Of a stretch of 64,000 nt of DNA, positions 50,383-59,360 are shown piece after piece (position 1 is the stretch's first letter; each line of letters opens with the position of its first letter). The notes under the pieces are model-generated. The model saw only the letters and a program-made list of their open reading frames with translations, searched no databases and was not told the DNA's origin. Position numbers and translations under genes: made by a program. This DNA is from JANQJA01 sp965267485 (GTDB lineage Bacteria > Pseudomonadota > Gammaproteobacteria > Pseudomonadales > Azotimanducaceae), in NCBI GenBank assembly GCA_965267485.1, contig OZ254080.1, forward strand, positions 1,922,001 to 1,986,000, in the 5' to 3' direction.

Positions 50383-52116
50383 CTATGGTGATCCGATTGC
50401 GAAGACAATGTCTTCGGTTGACAAATCTTGCGCAATCCTGACGCTATTGAACTCGTCGATCCCTACCCCTGTAGCAGCGATCCGACTACTTCCATCGTCG
50501 ACATTGAATGAGATCAGTTGCCAGTGTTCATTATCGATCCATCGGAGTGCGAGAGATTTCTGTTCAAGGCGGCACTTTTTTTCACAGACTTGCCTGAAGA
50601 GATAGATTGGCTCTTCTAGGTCTAGCCCATTCATCTTATGACTCTGCTGAAAACCTCGTTTTGAACTGTCGAAAGGGTCGTAGAAACCCTTTTCAATTCC
50701 AACGATGCCAGATAAATCCTGGCGCTCAGTTGCCATTCTCAGAAATCCTGAAGAATAAACCCAGTAGCCGCCGGTCGGGATTCTGTGCCCATCGACGATG
50801 GCGATTTGCGCGTCACGAACAAACTCGTGCGTGAAGAGATAGTGGACGAACGAGTCGAAAGTGGCGTTCCTGGGAGTGACGTACTTCACCATGTTGCTGA
50901 AGCGATAAGTTGCGGCACCTAAGGTTAGAGATGCTGCGAGCGCCACCCAAACTACGATCTTAGTTCGCTTTAGGATAGACGACGCTGTGAACAGCGCGTG
51001 GCTCGAGTACACTAGGATGAACGCAACACCGAAGGATGCAATCTGTGTATACCGGGGCGAGTAATACCTACTGATTGTCAGGAAAACGACTGCGGCACAG
51101 ACTACCCACAATGCCCCCATCGCAATCGGGATTGCGTTTTTTCTTGGAGCAATTGCCACTGCGGCGGTCGCGAGAATTAAGAGACTGAGCGCGGCGATAG
51201 CGTTCGCCTGATGATTGGAAGCCGGGTAAAACGAAAACGGAAGTGTGGAGTGCGCGAAGCTTGATGCCCGTCGCAGAAACAGGTCCAGATTAGGGATTGT
51301 GGGTACTTCGACAGGCGAGGTTCCGCCGGCGAGGACCTTTTCCAGCAGAATTAGCGCACCGATTGTGCAAACGACGGCGACGATTATTATTGCTCGTCGG
51401 CGATCTGTCTTCCAGCCAAGGATCAGTAGCAACAAAGTAGCGAAGGGCAATAGAAAGAACGCTTGGTCCATCATGCCAAGTGCGACGACGAGCAACACGA
51501 AGGATCCGATTGAGAGCAGCGGTCGTACTCGATCCGTGATTACGATCGTGCAAGCGGACCACAACCACATGAGAAAGACGAGCAGCCCAGGGACCGTGTA
51601 CGAACCATCGATGAAGAACGGAATTTGTTGCTGGCCCGGGAGTATGGTCGGCAGCAATGCGGTGAAGAAGGCGATCGAAGCCGGTGTTCGACAATGCTTC
51701 CTCAGGAGGTAGTAGGTCAGGATCGAAAGAGGAATGAGGTACACGCTGACAAGTGCGAGTCTTGCAAGTCCCACGTCAATCGATAGAAGTTTATATAATG
51801 GGAAAACGGCGTAAGCTCGAAAGAAGTTGCGCTCGATTATAGTGGGGTGAAGCTTGTTCTCGACTCCTAACGTGTAACGGTGAAAGTCATCGAGATAGAG
51901 CGACGTCGACAGCATAATCTCTGGAATACACACTGTGAGGATCGCTGCGTAGTAGGCAAAGGCTATCCATAGTAGTTCTTGCTGGCTTGGTTCACGGCAG
52001 TCTTGACCAATTCGTGTAAGGAAATTGCCGAGCGTGGATTGCTGCTTCAATTGTCGGTGCCGTCGAGAGCGGTAAAAAAGGTCGACATTATCCGGGAAGT
52101 TGTGCGGCAACTTCAA
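50383..52116 (-). CDS. GT-C-like polytopic membrane glycosyltransferase
   Basis: A 577-residue membrane protein with about 11-12 hydrophobic segments. After the first segment lies SLYLDDFHRYTLGVENKL, an Asp-Asp loop like that of GtrII-type and other GT-C enzymes, and the last 150 residues form a soluble domain. With the GtrB-like and GtrA-fused genes beside it, it fits a periplasmic glycosyltransferase that uses an undecaprenyl-phosphate sugar (the GtrA-GtrB-Gtr specific pattern). The start is TTG at 52116. I could not assign it to a specific subfamily. Confidence 0.7.
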   Translation of the reverse strand: MKLPHNFPDNVDLFYRSRRHRQLKQQSTLGNFLTRIGQDCREPSQQELLWIAFAYYAAILTVCIPEIMLSTSLYLDDFHRYTLGVENKLHPTIIERNFFRAYAVFPLYKLLSIDVGLARLALVSVYLIPLSILTYYLLRKHCRTPASIAFFTALLPTILPGQQQIPFFIDGSYTVPGLLVFLMWLWSACTIVITDRVRPLLSIGSFVLLVVALGMMDQAFFLLPFATLLLLILGWKTDRRRAIIIVAVVCTIGALILLEKVLAGGTSPVEVPTIPNLDLFLRRASSFAHSTLPFSFYPASNHQANAIAALSLLILATAAVAIAPRKNAIPIAMGALWVVCAAVVFLTISRYYSPRYTQIASFGVAFILVYSSHALFTASSILKRTKIVVWVALAASLTLGAATYRFSNMVKYVTPRNATFDSFVHYLFTHEFVRDAQIAIVDGHRIPTGGYWVYSSGFLRMATERQDLSGIVGIEKGFYDPFDSSKRGFQQSHKMNGLDLEEPIYLFRQVCEKKCRLEQKSLALRWIDNEHWQLISFNVDDGSSRIAATGVGIDEFNSVRIAQDLSTEDIVFAIGSP

Positions 52117-52207
52117 TGACCCTACTCTGCAATGCCTTCATCATTCCTTCTGACGCTCATATCCGTGATAGAATCCCGCGTCATTTTGAGTCAGTCGGGA
52201 GCGACTT

Positions 52208-53602
52208 TTGGGAAAGAATCTGTTCCAGAAAGTATGGGATGACCACGTCGTGGGCCGTCTCGAGAACGGTCAGTATCAGGTTTTCATGGCGCTGCACCTC
52301 ATCCATGAGGTCACCAGCCCTCAGGCCTTCGGCATGCTGAAAGACAAGGGGCTGAAGGTCGCCTATCCCAAGCGGACCTTTGCCACTGTCGACCATATTA
52401 TCCCGACGACTTCCCAGGTGCGGCCGTTCGAAGATGCAATGGCCGAACAGATGATTCAGGTGCTGTCCGACGCCACCGCGGAGCACGGCATCGAGTTCTT
52501 TGCGCCCGAGACCGGCTCCCAGGGCATTGTCCATGTTGTCGGGCCGGAACTTGGACTCACCCAGCCCGGCATGACGATCTGCTGCGGCGACAGCCACACG
52601 TCGACGCATGGTGCCTTCGGTTGCATAGCGCTCGGTATTGGCACGAGCCAGGTCCGTGACGTGCTCGCGAGCCAGACGCTCGCCATGGACCCGCTGAAGG
52701 TGCGCCGGATTCGCGTCGAAGGCGAACTCTCCACTGGTGTCACTGCCAAAGACGTCATCCTGCACATCATTCGCCTGCTCGGTGTGAACGGTGGCGTGGG
52801 TTACGCCTACGAGTATGCCGGTTCCACCATCGAGAACATGTCGATGGAAGAGCGCATGACCGTCTGCAACATGAGCATCGAGGGTGGTGCACGCTGTGGG
52901 TACATCAATCCTGACGATGTGACGTTCGATTATCTGCGCGGGCGTGAACGTGCACCCCAGGGGGCCGATTTCGACAAGGCGGTCGAGAAGTGGCGCTCCT
53001 ATGCGAGCGACGCCGATGCCGAGTTTGACGACGAGGTTGTGATCAAGGCAGCTGAGATTCGGCCGACGGTCACCTGGGGTATCACGCCGGGTCAGGCCAT
53101 CTCGATCGAGGAATCCACGCCGGCCCGGAGCGAAGACGATGAACTGATTGGCGACGCATTGCGCTACATGCAGCTCGACCCGGAGACGCCGATCAGGGGC
53201 ACAAAGATCGACGTCGCGTTCATCGGCAGCTGCACGAATGGCCGGCTCTCCGACTTTCAGGCGGTGGCCGAGCACATCAAGGGCAAGCGGGTGGCACCGA
53301 ATGTGCGCGCGATTGCGGTGCCGGGTTCAGAGAAGGTCGACAAGGCTGCCCGTGAGCAGGGCCTGCACGAGGTGTTCGAGGCCGCCGGGTTCGAGTGGCG
53401 CAAGCCGGGCTGCTCGATGTGTCTTGCCATGAATCCCGACAAGCTGGTGGGCGACGAGGTTTGTGCCTCCAGTTCCAATCGCAACTTCATCGGTCGGCAG
53501 GGTTCCAGCACCGGTCGAACGATTCTGATGAGCCCCATCATGGTCGCCGCGGCGGCGATCGAAGGGCAGGTAACGGATGCACGGGAGGTCTTTGAACTGT
53601 GA
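52208..53602 (+). CDS. leuC: 3-isopropylmalate dehydratase large subunit
   Basis: A 464-residue LeuC/aconitase-family large subunit. The 4Fe-4S ligands are in GSCTNGRLSD and the CxxC in CSMCLAMN. The segment CCGDSHTSTHGAFG is a typical LeuC feature. It isomerises 3-isopropylmalate, and citraconate/3-methylmalate in the citramalate route, with LeuD. The start is TTG 52208, 6 bases after GGGAG. The TTG may lower translation. Confidence 0.97.
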   Translation: MGKNLFQKVWDDHVVGRLENGQYQVFMALHLIHEVTSPQAFGMLKDKGLKVAYPKRTFATVDHIIPTTSQVRPFEDAMAEQMIQVLSDATAEHGIEFFAPETGSQGIVHVVGPELGLTQPGMTICCGDSHTSTHGAFGCIALGIGTSQVRDVLASQTLAMDPLKVRRIRVEGELSTGVTAKDVILHIIRLLGVNGGVGYAYEYAGSTIENMSMEERMTVCNMSIEGGARCGYINPDDVTFDYLRGRERAPQGADFDKAVEKWRSYASDADAEFDDEVVIKAAEIRPTVTWGITPGQAISIEESTPARSEDDELIGDALRYMQLDPETPIRGTKIDVAFIGSCTNGRLSDFQAVAEHIKGKRVAPNVRAIAVPGSEKVDKAAREQGLHEVFEAAGFEWRKPGCSMCLAMNPDKLVGDEVCASSSNRNFIGRQGSSTGRTILMSPIMVAAAAIEGQVTDAREVFEL

Positions 53603-54195
53603 CTGGTATTGCGATTCCCAAAATTGACGGCAAGGCGGTTTACGTCAAAGGCAACGACATCGATACCGACCGCATTATTCCGGCACGCTTTCTGAAGTGC
53701 GTGACGTTCGACGAACTCGGCCCGTCGCTGTTCTACGACGAGCGATTCGATGGTGACGGTAACTCGAAGGGGCATGTGCTCGACGATCCCAAGCACAAGG
53801 GGGCATCGGTGCTGATCTCTGATGCCAATTTCGGGTGTGGTTCATCCCGGGAGCATGCGCCGCAGGCGATCCAGAAATTCGGGATCACGGCGATCATTGC
53901 CGAGTCGTTCGCCGAGATCTTTCACGGCAACTGTACGACGCTGGGCATTCCGTGCGTCGTCATGGAGAAGTCAGATCGACAGAAACTGGGCTCGCTGATC
54001 AACGAAGATCCCGAGGCGGAAGTCATCATCGATATCGAGAACCTGAAAGTCATCTGCGCCAACAACATCTTCGATGTGAAGATGAAAGAGAGCGCCCGGG
54101 AAGCCTTCCTCGCGGCCACCTACGATCCGCTCGATACCCTGCTCGCCAGGCGCCCGCAGATCGACGAGGCCGCCAAACGGCTCGGCTACGCCTGA
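53599..54195 (+). CDS. leuD: 3-isopropylmalate dehydratase small subunit
   Basis: A 198-residue LeuD with the swivelling-domain motif NFGCGSSREHAPQAI and the early GNDIDTDRIIPARFL. GTG 53599 overlaps the leuC stop (GTGA), so the two subunits are made together. The gene ends 19 bases before cimA. No leuA or leuB follows in the window. Confidence 0.97.
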   Translation: MTGIAIPKIDGKAVYVKGNDIDTDRIIPARFLKCVTFDELGPSLFYDERFDGDGNSKGHVLDDPKHKGASVLISDANFGCGSSREHAPQAIQKFGITAIIAESFAEIFHGNCTTLGIPCVVMEKSDRQKLGSLINEDPEAEVIIDIENLKVICANNIFDVKMKESAREAFLAATYDPLDTLLARRPQIDEAAKRLGYA

Positions 54196-54214
54196 CACAA
54201 ACGGGGCCACGCTT

Positions 54215-55855
54215 ATGGCACGCAAGAAAATCGAGATATACGACACGACCCTGCGCGACGGGAACCAGGGCGAGGGCGTCAACCTGTCGCTTGGCGACAA
54301 GCTGGATATTGCTCGCGAGCTCGATGCCATGGGTGTGGACTTCATCGAGGGCGGCTGGCCCGGCTCGAATCCGAAGGACGATGAGTTTTTCTCGCGTGCA
54401 CAGTCGCTGTCTTTGGGGCACGCAAAGATCACCGCATTTGGCTCGACCCACCGCGCCGATGCAGAGCCTTCTGAAGATTTCTTTCTCCAGAAGCTGATCG
54501 CGGCGAAGGCCGATGTGACGACGATCTTTGGCAAGAGCTGGGATCTTCATGTTGAACAGGCGCTGCGCGTGTCACCGGAACGCAATCTCGAGATGATCGC
54601 CGGGTCCGTGGGGTATCTGCGGGAGGCGACGGGCAAGCCGGTTTTCTACGATGCCGAGCATTTCTTCGATGGATATCGCAGCGACGCGGGCTACGCGCTG
54701 GCAACATTGCGTGCGGCATTCGAGGCGGGCGCCGAGCGGGTCATTCTCTGCGACACCAACGGGGGCGTCATGCCGCATGAGGTCGGCGCGGCAATTCGGG
54801 AGGTGCGAAAGGAGATTCCCGGCATCAAGCTTGGCATCCATGTTCACAATGACGGTGGGCTGGCAGTGGCCAACACGCTCAGGGCGATCGAAGAGGGCGC
54901 TGTTCAGGTTCAGGGTACTGTCAATGGCATCGGAGAGCGCTGCGGCAATGTCGACCTGACGTCGGTCATCGGCAATCTCGAACTCAAGCTCGGATACGAG
55001 TGCGTGCCAGAGGGCAAGCTTCGCGAACTCACCGGGCTGTCACGAAAGGTGTGGGAATATCTGGGCATCCAGGGTCCGAGCGGGCAACCGTTCGTTGGTC
55101 CCTCTGCGTTTGCCCATAAAGGCGGCGTTCATGTGAGTGCCGTGCAGCGGAACCCCGAAACTTACGAGCACGTGCGTCCGGAGGTGGTGGGCAACTCACG
55201 CAAGATCCTGATCAGCGAACTGGCGGGCGGCTCGAACCTTCGCGCCAAACTTGCCAATCGTTATCCGGAGCTCGAAGACACCGGCGCTGCGCGATCTATC
55301 CTGGAAGAAGTCCAGGACAAAGAGCATGCCGGCTACAGCTACGAGAAGGCTGACGGCAGTTTCGACCTCATCGTTCGCCGTCACATCGGCAAATACAAGG
55401 CGGCATTCGAGCCCCTCTATTACCGCATCTACAGTCCCAGCAACGAGGAGCATACTGACAGCGACGGACTCATCGAGGCGTCAGTGAAGGTCAAGGTTGG
55501 CGGCGAGATCCGGCTTTGCGCGGCCGAAGGCCACGGCCCTGTCGACGCACTCAACCGCGCGCTGCAGCAGGCGCTGGCTGGCGAGTTTCCGGTCGTGCTC
55601 GATCTTCACCTGACCGATTACAGCGTGCGGGTGATCAACAGCACGCAGGAAACCGCGGCGAAGGTACGCGTCTATCTCGAGCACAGCTTCGAGGGCGAAA
55701 TCTTCGGCACGATCGGCGTCAATGTCGACATCATCAAGGCGAGCTGGAACGCGCTGATCGAGTCCTACCAGTACGCGCTGATGCAGCATGTCGAATTCCG
55801 GGATGAACTCCCGGCGTCGCCCGCTGATGCCGGGCAGTCGAAGAAATCCGGCTAG
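54215..55855 (+). CDS. cimA: Citramalate synthase
   Basis: A 546-residue protein of the LeuA/CimA family. The catalytic TIM barrel has YDTTLRDGNQGEGV and the metal-binding HVHNDGG, and NGIGERCGNVDLTSVI; the C-terminal 150 residues form the regulatory LeuA-dimer domain. Its length and the N-terminal variant (GNQGEG in place of GEQ) point to the CimA (TIGR00977-like) group, not LeuA. It condenses pyruvate and acetyl-CoA to citramalate, which LeuCD converts towards 2-oxobutyrate for isoleucine. Genes leuC-leuD-cimA on one strand support this. Confidence 0.92.
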   Translation: MARKKIEIYDTTLRDGNQGEGVNLSLGDKLDIARELDAMGVDFIEGGWPGSNPKDDEFFSRAQSLSLGHAKITAFGSTHRADAEPSEDFFLQKLIAAKADVTTIFGKSWDLHVEQALRVSPERNLEMIAGSVGYLREATGKPVFYDAEHFFDGYRSDAGYALATLRAAFEAGAERVILCDTNGGVMPHEVGAAIREVRKEIPGIKLGIHVHNDGGLAVANTLRAIEEGAVQVQGTVNGIGERCGNVDLTSVIGNLELKLGYECVPEGKLRELTGLSRKVWEYLGIQGPSGQPFVGPSAFAHKGGVHVSAVQRNPETYEHVRPEVVGNSRKILISELAGGSNLRAKLANRYPELEDTGAARSILEEVQDKEHAGYSYEKADGSFDLIVRRHIGKYKAAFEPLYYRIYSPSNEEHTDSDGLIEASVKVKVGGEIRLCAAEGHGPVDALNRALQQALAGEFPVVLDLHLTDYSVRVINSTQETAAKVRVYLEHSFEGEIFGTIGVNVDIIKASWNALIESYQYALMQHVEFRDELPASPADAGQSKKSG

Positions 55856-55858
55856 GCA

Positions 55859-56569
55859 TCAGCCGCTTCTTGGCGGCAGTCCGTTGCTCGCGAGCGCGTA
55901 GTCGTAAGCCGCAGTCGCCACCGGGTTGTCCGCATAGAACCTTTCCCTTGCCCCGGCGGGCACGGGCTCATCCCACGCCGATTCATTCTCCGTGGGGACG
56001 CTGACCGCTGGCTTGCCGAGCGTGTCCGCGAGCCGGTCGATGGCCAGTTGCAGGCGCTCGGTGACACCCACGTAAAGAAACTTGCTGGCCATGACGTCCT
56101 GGCAGGTCGAGGGTGACATTTCCGGCAGAAAGAGCGGATAGAAACTCGTGGGCGAGTGATTCAGGTAGTCGTCGAGGGTCCAGTCGTTTTCGATGATCGG
56201 GTGGAGTTCGCCCGCCTCAAAGGTCCCCTGCTGCGATACATGCTTGCGACGAACGTAGAAGTAGTTCGAGACGTGTGCATCAAAAGGGTCGCGAAGGATA
56301 GTGATGAGTTGCTCCGCATCGGGATAGTAGTCGAAGACGCCTTCGCCCCGTTCCTCATTGAAGTGCCCGTGCACGCACATTCCCTGTTTCGTCCCACCCA
56401 GCAGTGATCTCATTCGCGCACGCTTCGGCGGGCGGTCCCTGCGCTCGTCGTGATAGTGGAAGTGAATACGAAACCGGAACCATTTGCGCAGTACCTTTGT
56501 GAACGAACTGCCGGCACATTTGGGCACGTGAATCGAAAAGAGGGGTTTCGACGGATCGTAGGTTTGCAC
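55859..56569 (-). CDS. Sulfotransferase family protein
   Basis: A 236-residue protein with the PAPS loop IHVPKCAGSSFTKVL and the 3'-phosphate segment ITILRDPFDAHVSNYFYVRR. It resembles the Sulfotransfer_2/heparan-type group, which modify carbohydrates. It begins at GTG 56569 and converges with cimA, 3 bases from its stop. It is the third sulfotransferase-like gene of the window, in line with sulfated glycans, although it stands outside the glycan cluster. Confidence 0.86.
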   Translation of the reverse strand: MQTYDPSKPLFSIHVPKCAGSSFTKVLRKWFRFRIHFHYHDERRDRPPKRARMRSLLGGTKQGMCVHGHFNEERGEGVFDYYPDAEQLITILRDPFDAHVSNYFYVRRKHVSQQGTFEAGELHPIIENDWTLDDYLNHSPTSFYPLFLPEMSPSTCQDVMASKFLYVGVTERLQLAIDRLADTLGKPAVSVPTENESAWDEPVPAGARERFYADNPVATAAYDYALASNGLPPRSG

Positions 56570-56662
56570 ACCCTGAATCTATCAGGTCGATCATCATGGC
56601 CCAAGCTGAATGAAATGCGGTATCTTCGAGGTCTCAGATGACGACCAACCGGAGCCCCGAAG

Positions 56663-57670
56663 ATGAAAGTAGATGCTGGCCTTACACCCGACTGGCAGAA
56701 GATCCCCGAGCAGATCAAAAAGCTCGAAGCCGATGGCTACAGCGGTGTCGGCACCGCCGAGATGAACCATGATCCTTTCATTCCGCTGGCGCTCGCCGCG
56801 GAGCACAGCGAGAAGATCGAACTGCACACGGGTATTGCCGTCGCGTTCGCGCGCAGCCCGATGATCCTGGCAAACCTCGGCCACGATCTGAACGCCTTCT
56901 CGAAGGGGCGATTCTCGATGGGGCTCGGCTCGCAGATCCGCCCGCATATCACCAAGCGTTTCAGCATGCCCTGGGGCGCGCCTGCGCCGCAGATGAAAGA
57001 GTTGATCTCTGCCATGCGTGCGATCTGGGCGAACTGGTATGAAGGCGAGCCGCTCAAGTTTGAAGGGGAGTACTACACCCACACGCTGATGACGCCGGCT
57101 TTCACACCCGAGAACAAGGAATACGGTGCGCCAAAGGTGATCCTGGCGGCCGTCGGGCCAGTGATGACACGCGTTGCCGCCGAGGTGGCCGATGGCCTCA
57201 TCATTCACCCGTTCAGCAACGAGAAGTACATTCGAGAAGTGACGCTGCCGGCGGTCGAGGAGGGTCTCAAGCGCTCCGGGCGATCCCGCGATGATTTCGA
57301 GATCACCTATTCGCCGTTCATTATCTCGGGCGAGAACGAAGAGTCCTTCAACGCGAGTAAACAGGCCGCGAAGCAGCGCATCTCGTTCTACGGCTCGACG
57401 CCCGCCTACAAGAACGTGCTGGCGGTGCACGGCTGGGGTGACCTGCAGGGCGAACTCAACCGCATGTCGAAAGAAGGCAAGTGGCAGGAGATGGGAGAAC
57501 TCATCACCGATGAGATGCTGAATACCTTCGGCGTCATGGGCGAGCCGGACACGCTCGTGCCTGAGATGAAGAAGCGCTACAGCGACTTCACCGATCGAAC
57601 GAGCGGTGGATTCACGTTCGTTGGTCACGAGAAGCGCCTGCAAATGATTGCGGATCTCAAGGCGGGGTAG
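56663..57670 (+). CDS. LLM-class F420-dependent oxidoreductase-like protein
   Basis: A 335-residue luciferase-like monooxygenase fold protein: YSGVGTAEMNHDPFIPLALA, LHTGIAVAFARSPMILAN, and GRFSMGLGSQIRPHITKRF. The group (TIGR03617-like) is named for F420 in actinobacteria, but proteobacterial members may use FMN. The substrate is unknown. It ends a few bases before mtnA on the same strand. Confidence 0.85.
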   Translation: MKVDAGLTPDWQKIPEQIKKLEADGYSGVGTAEMNHDPFIPLALAAEHSEKIELHTGIAVAFARSPMILANLGHDLNAFSKGRFSMGLGSQIRPHITKRFSMPWGAPAPQMKELISAMRAIWANWYEGEPLKFEGEYYTHTLMTPAFTPENKEYGAPKVILAAVGPVMTRVAAEVADGLIIHPFSNEKYIREVTLPAVEEGLKRSGRSRDDFEITYSPFIISGENEESFNASKQAAKQRISFYGSTPAYKNVLAVHGWGDLQGELNRMSKEGKWQEMGELITDEMLNTFGVMGEPDTLVPEMKKRYSDFTDRTSGGFTFVGHEKRLQMIADLKAG

Positions 57671-57676
57671 CCCGCC

Positions 57677-58705
57677 TTGGATGCTGTCATTCCCAGATCG
57701 GTCGAGTGGACTGACGGCTCAGTCAGGCTGCTCGACCAGACCCGGCTGCCTGCCGAAGAGATCTACCTCGACTGCCGCGATATCGAGTCGGTGCATGATG
57801 CGATATCGCGGCTTGCTGTGCGCGGCGCGCCTGCGATCGGGATTGCCGCAGCCTACGGCCTCATCGTCGGGCTTCGGTCTGAGGAGGTCAGTCTCGAGAT
57901 CCTGAATCGGCGGGCAGAGTATCTGATCGGCTCGCGCCCGACCGCGGTCAATCTTGCCTGGGCGGTGAGGCGAATGCTCGGCGTTGCGAGTGCTGCCAAC
58001 GACACGTCTCCCGCAGGGCTGCTCGAGCGTCTCGAGCAGGAAGCCGTGTCGATCCACGCGGAAGATGCCGCAGCCTGCCACGCCATTGCCGAGCACGGCT
58101 TCCCGCTGATCGAATCCCGGCCGAAGCTGCTGACCCACTGCAACGCCGGTTCGCTGGCGGTATCGGAGCTGGGAACCGCACTTGCACCCATCTATCTGGC
58201 ACATGAGCGCGGCTGTAACGTTCACGTGTTCGTCGACGAGACGCGGCCGCTGCTGCAGGGCGCAAGGCTGACGGCGTTTGAACTACAGCGTGCCGGCGTG
58301 CCGTCCACGCTCATCAGCGACAACATGGCCGCGCACGTGATGTCGCAGGGCAAGGTTGATGCGGTCATTGTCGGCTCTGACCGTGTTGCCGCCAATGGCG
58401 ATGTTGCCAACAAGATCGGCACGATGAATCTGGCGATTCTCTGCCAACATTTTTCTATCCCGTTTTTCGTGGCGTGTCCGCTGTCGACGGTTGATCTCGA
58501 GACGCCGACCGGCGCGGAGATCACAATCGAAGAGCGTGATCCCGAGGAGGTGCGCGCGGGCAGGGCGCCGGCTGACATGCCTGTTTACAACCCGGCATTC
58601 GATGTGACGCCGGCGTCGCTTGTGACAGCGATCATTACTGACCGCGGAGTTGCCCGGCCCGATTATTCGGCATCGCTGCCCGCGCTTTTTGCAGCCGATG
58701 ACTGA
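57677..58705 (+). CDS. mtnA: S-methyl-5-thioribose-1-phosphate isomerase
   Basis: A 342-residue MtnA. Typical features are VRGAPAIGIAAAYGL, LTHCNAGSLAVSELGTALAP with the catalytic Cys, RPLLQGARLTAFEL, and VGSDRVAANGDVANKIGT with the catalytic Asp. It isomerises methylthioribose-1-phosphate to methylthioribulose-1-phosphate in methionine salvage (or the 5-deoxyribose analogue). The start is TTG 57677. It overlaps the aldolase gene downstream by 8 bases. No mtnP, mtnK, mtnC or mtnD is seen in the window. Confidence 0.94.
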   Translation: MDAVIPRSVEWTDGSVRLLDQTRLPAEEIYLDCRDIESVHDAISRLAVRGAPAIGIAAAYGLIVGLRSEEVSLEILNRRAEYLIGSRPTAVNLAWAVRRMLGVASAANDTSPAGLLERLEQEAVSIHAEDAAACHAIAEHGFPLIESRPKLLTHCNAGSLAVSELGTALAPIYLAHERGCNVHVFVDETRPLLQGARLTAFELQRAGVPSTLISDNMAAHVMSQGKVDAVIVGSDRVAANGDVANKIGTMNLAILCQHFSIPFFVACPLSTVDLETPTGAEITIEERDPEEVRAGRAPADMPVYNPAFDVTPASLVTAIITDRGVARPDYSASLPALFAADD

Positions 58706-59321
58706 AGTCGAAGGTGTCATCAAGTTCGATTGTGAGCATGAGCACGTGCCGCTCGAACGACAGAACATTGCGGAGCTTCGCGCCTGGCGTGAGGTGTTGG
58801 TGCGACTCGGGATGCTTGGGCAGAGTGCGGCGCGATACGGTGGCTATGGATTCGGTAATGTCAGTATGCGGGCTGGTGATGGCTTTCTGGTATCCGGCTC
58901 GCAGACAGGCCATCTTGGCAATCCGGGGCTTGAAGCCTACGCACAGGTTGTCTCCTGGGACCTGGGTGCCGGGCGCATCGTCAGTCAGGGTGAGGTGAAG
59001 CCGTCGTCAGAGTCGCTGACTCATGCGGCCATTTACGAACTGAGTCCGTCGATTCGTTTTGTCTTTCATGCCCACGCGCCGGAGATCTGGCGCGGCGCCG
59101 GGCGTCTCGCCCTTGCAGTCACGCCGGACAACGTCGCCTATGGCACCCCGGCGATGGCGGCGGCGGTTGAAACGCTGTTTCCGGAGCATGCTTCTACTGG
59201 CATGTTTGCGATGGGTGGGCACGAGGATGGCATCATCGCATATGGCGAGACGGCTGATGATGCGGGCGCGCAGCTCATTTATGGCTTTGTCCGGGCGAAA
59301 ACGGCCGAATTCTCCCTATAG
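58698..59321 (+). CDS. Class II aldolase/adducin-family protein (MtnB- or Ald2-like)
   Basis: A 207-residue class II aldolase fold protein. The zinc-binding His pair is in FVFHAHAPEIW and the phosphate-binding SNGSQTGHLG-like loop in VSGSQTGHLGNPGL. Its coding region overlaps mtnA by 8 bases, so it should act in the same pathway: either methylthioribulose-1-phosphate dehydratase (MtnB) or the 5-deoxyribulose/methylthioribulose phosphate aldolase of the DHAP shunt. The sequence alone does not decide. ATG 58698 is used; the 16-codon extension upstream is inside mtnA. Confidence 0.85.
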   Translation: MTEVEGVIKFDCEHEHVPLERQNIAELRAWREVLVRLGMLGQSAARYGGYGFGNVSMRAGDGFLVSGSQTGHLGNPGLEAYAQVVSWDLGAGRIVSQGEVKPSSESLTHAAIYELSPSIRFVFHAHAPEIWRGAGRLALAVTPDNVAYGTPAMAAAVETLFPEHASTGMFAMGGHEDGIIAYGETADDAGAQLIYGFVRAKTAEFSL

Positions 59322-59360
59322 TGAAGATATGGTGGATTGCTCCGCGGTCGGTTGTGATCC

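Noticed and set aside
56594..57643. Minus-strand open frame of 349 codons
   Set aside because: Antisense to the LLM-class oxidoreductase, which has clear family motifs.
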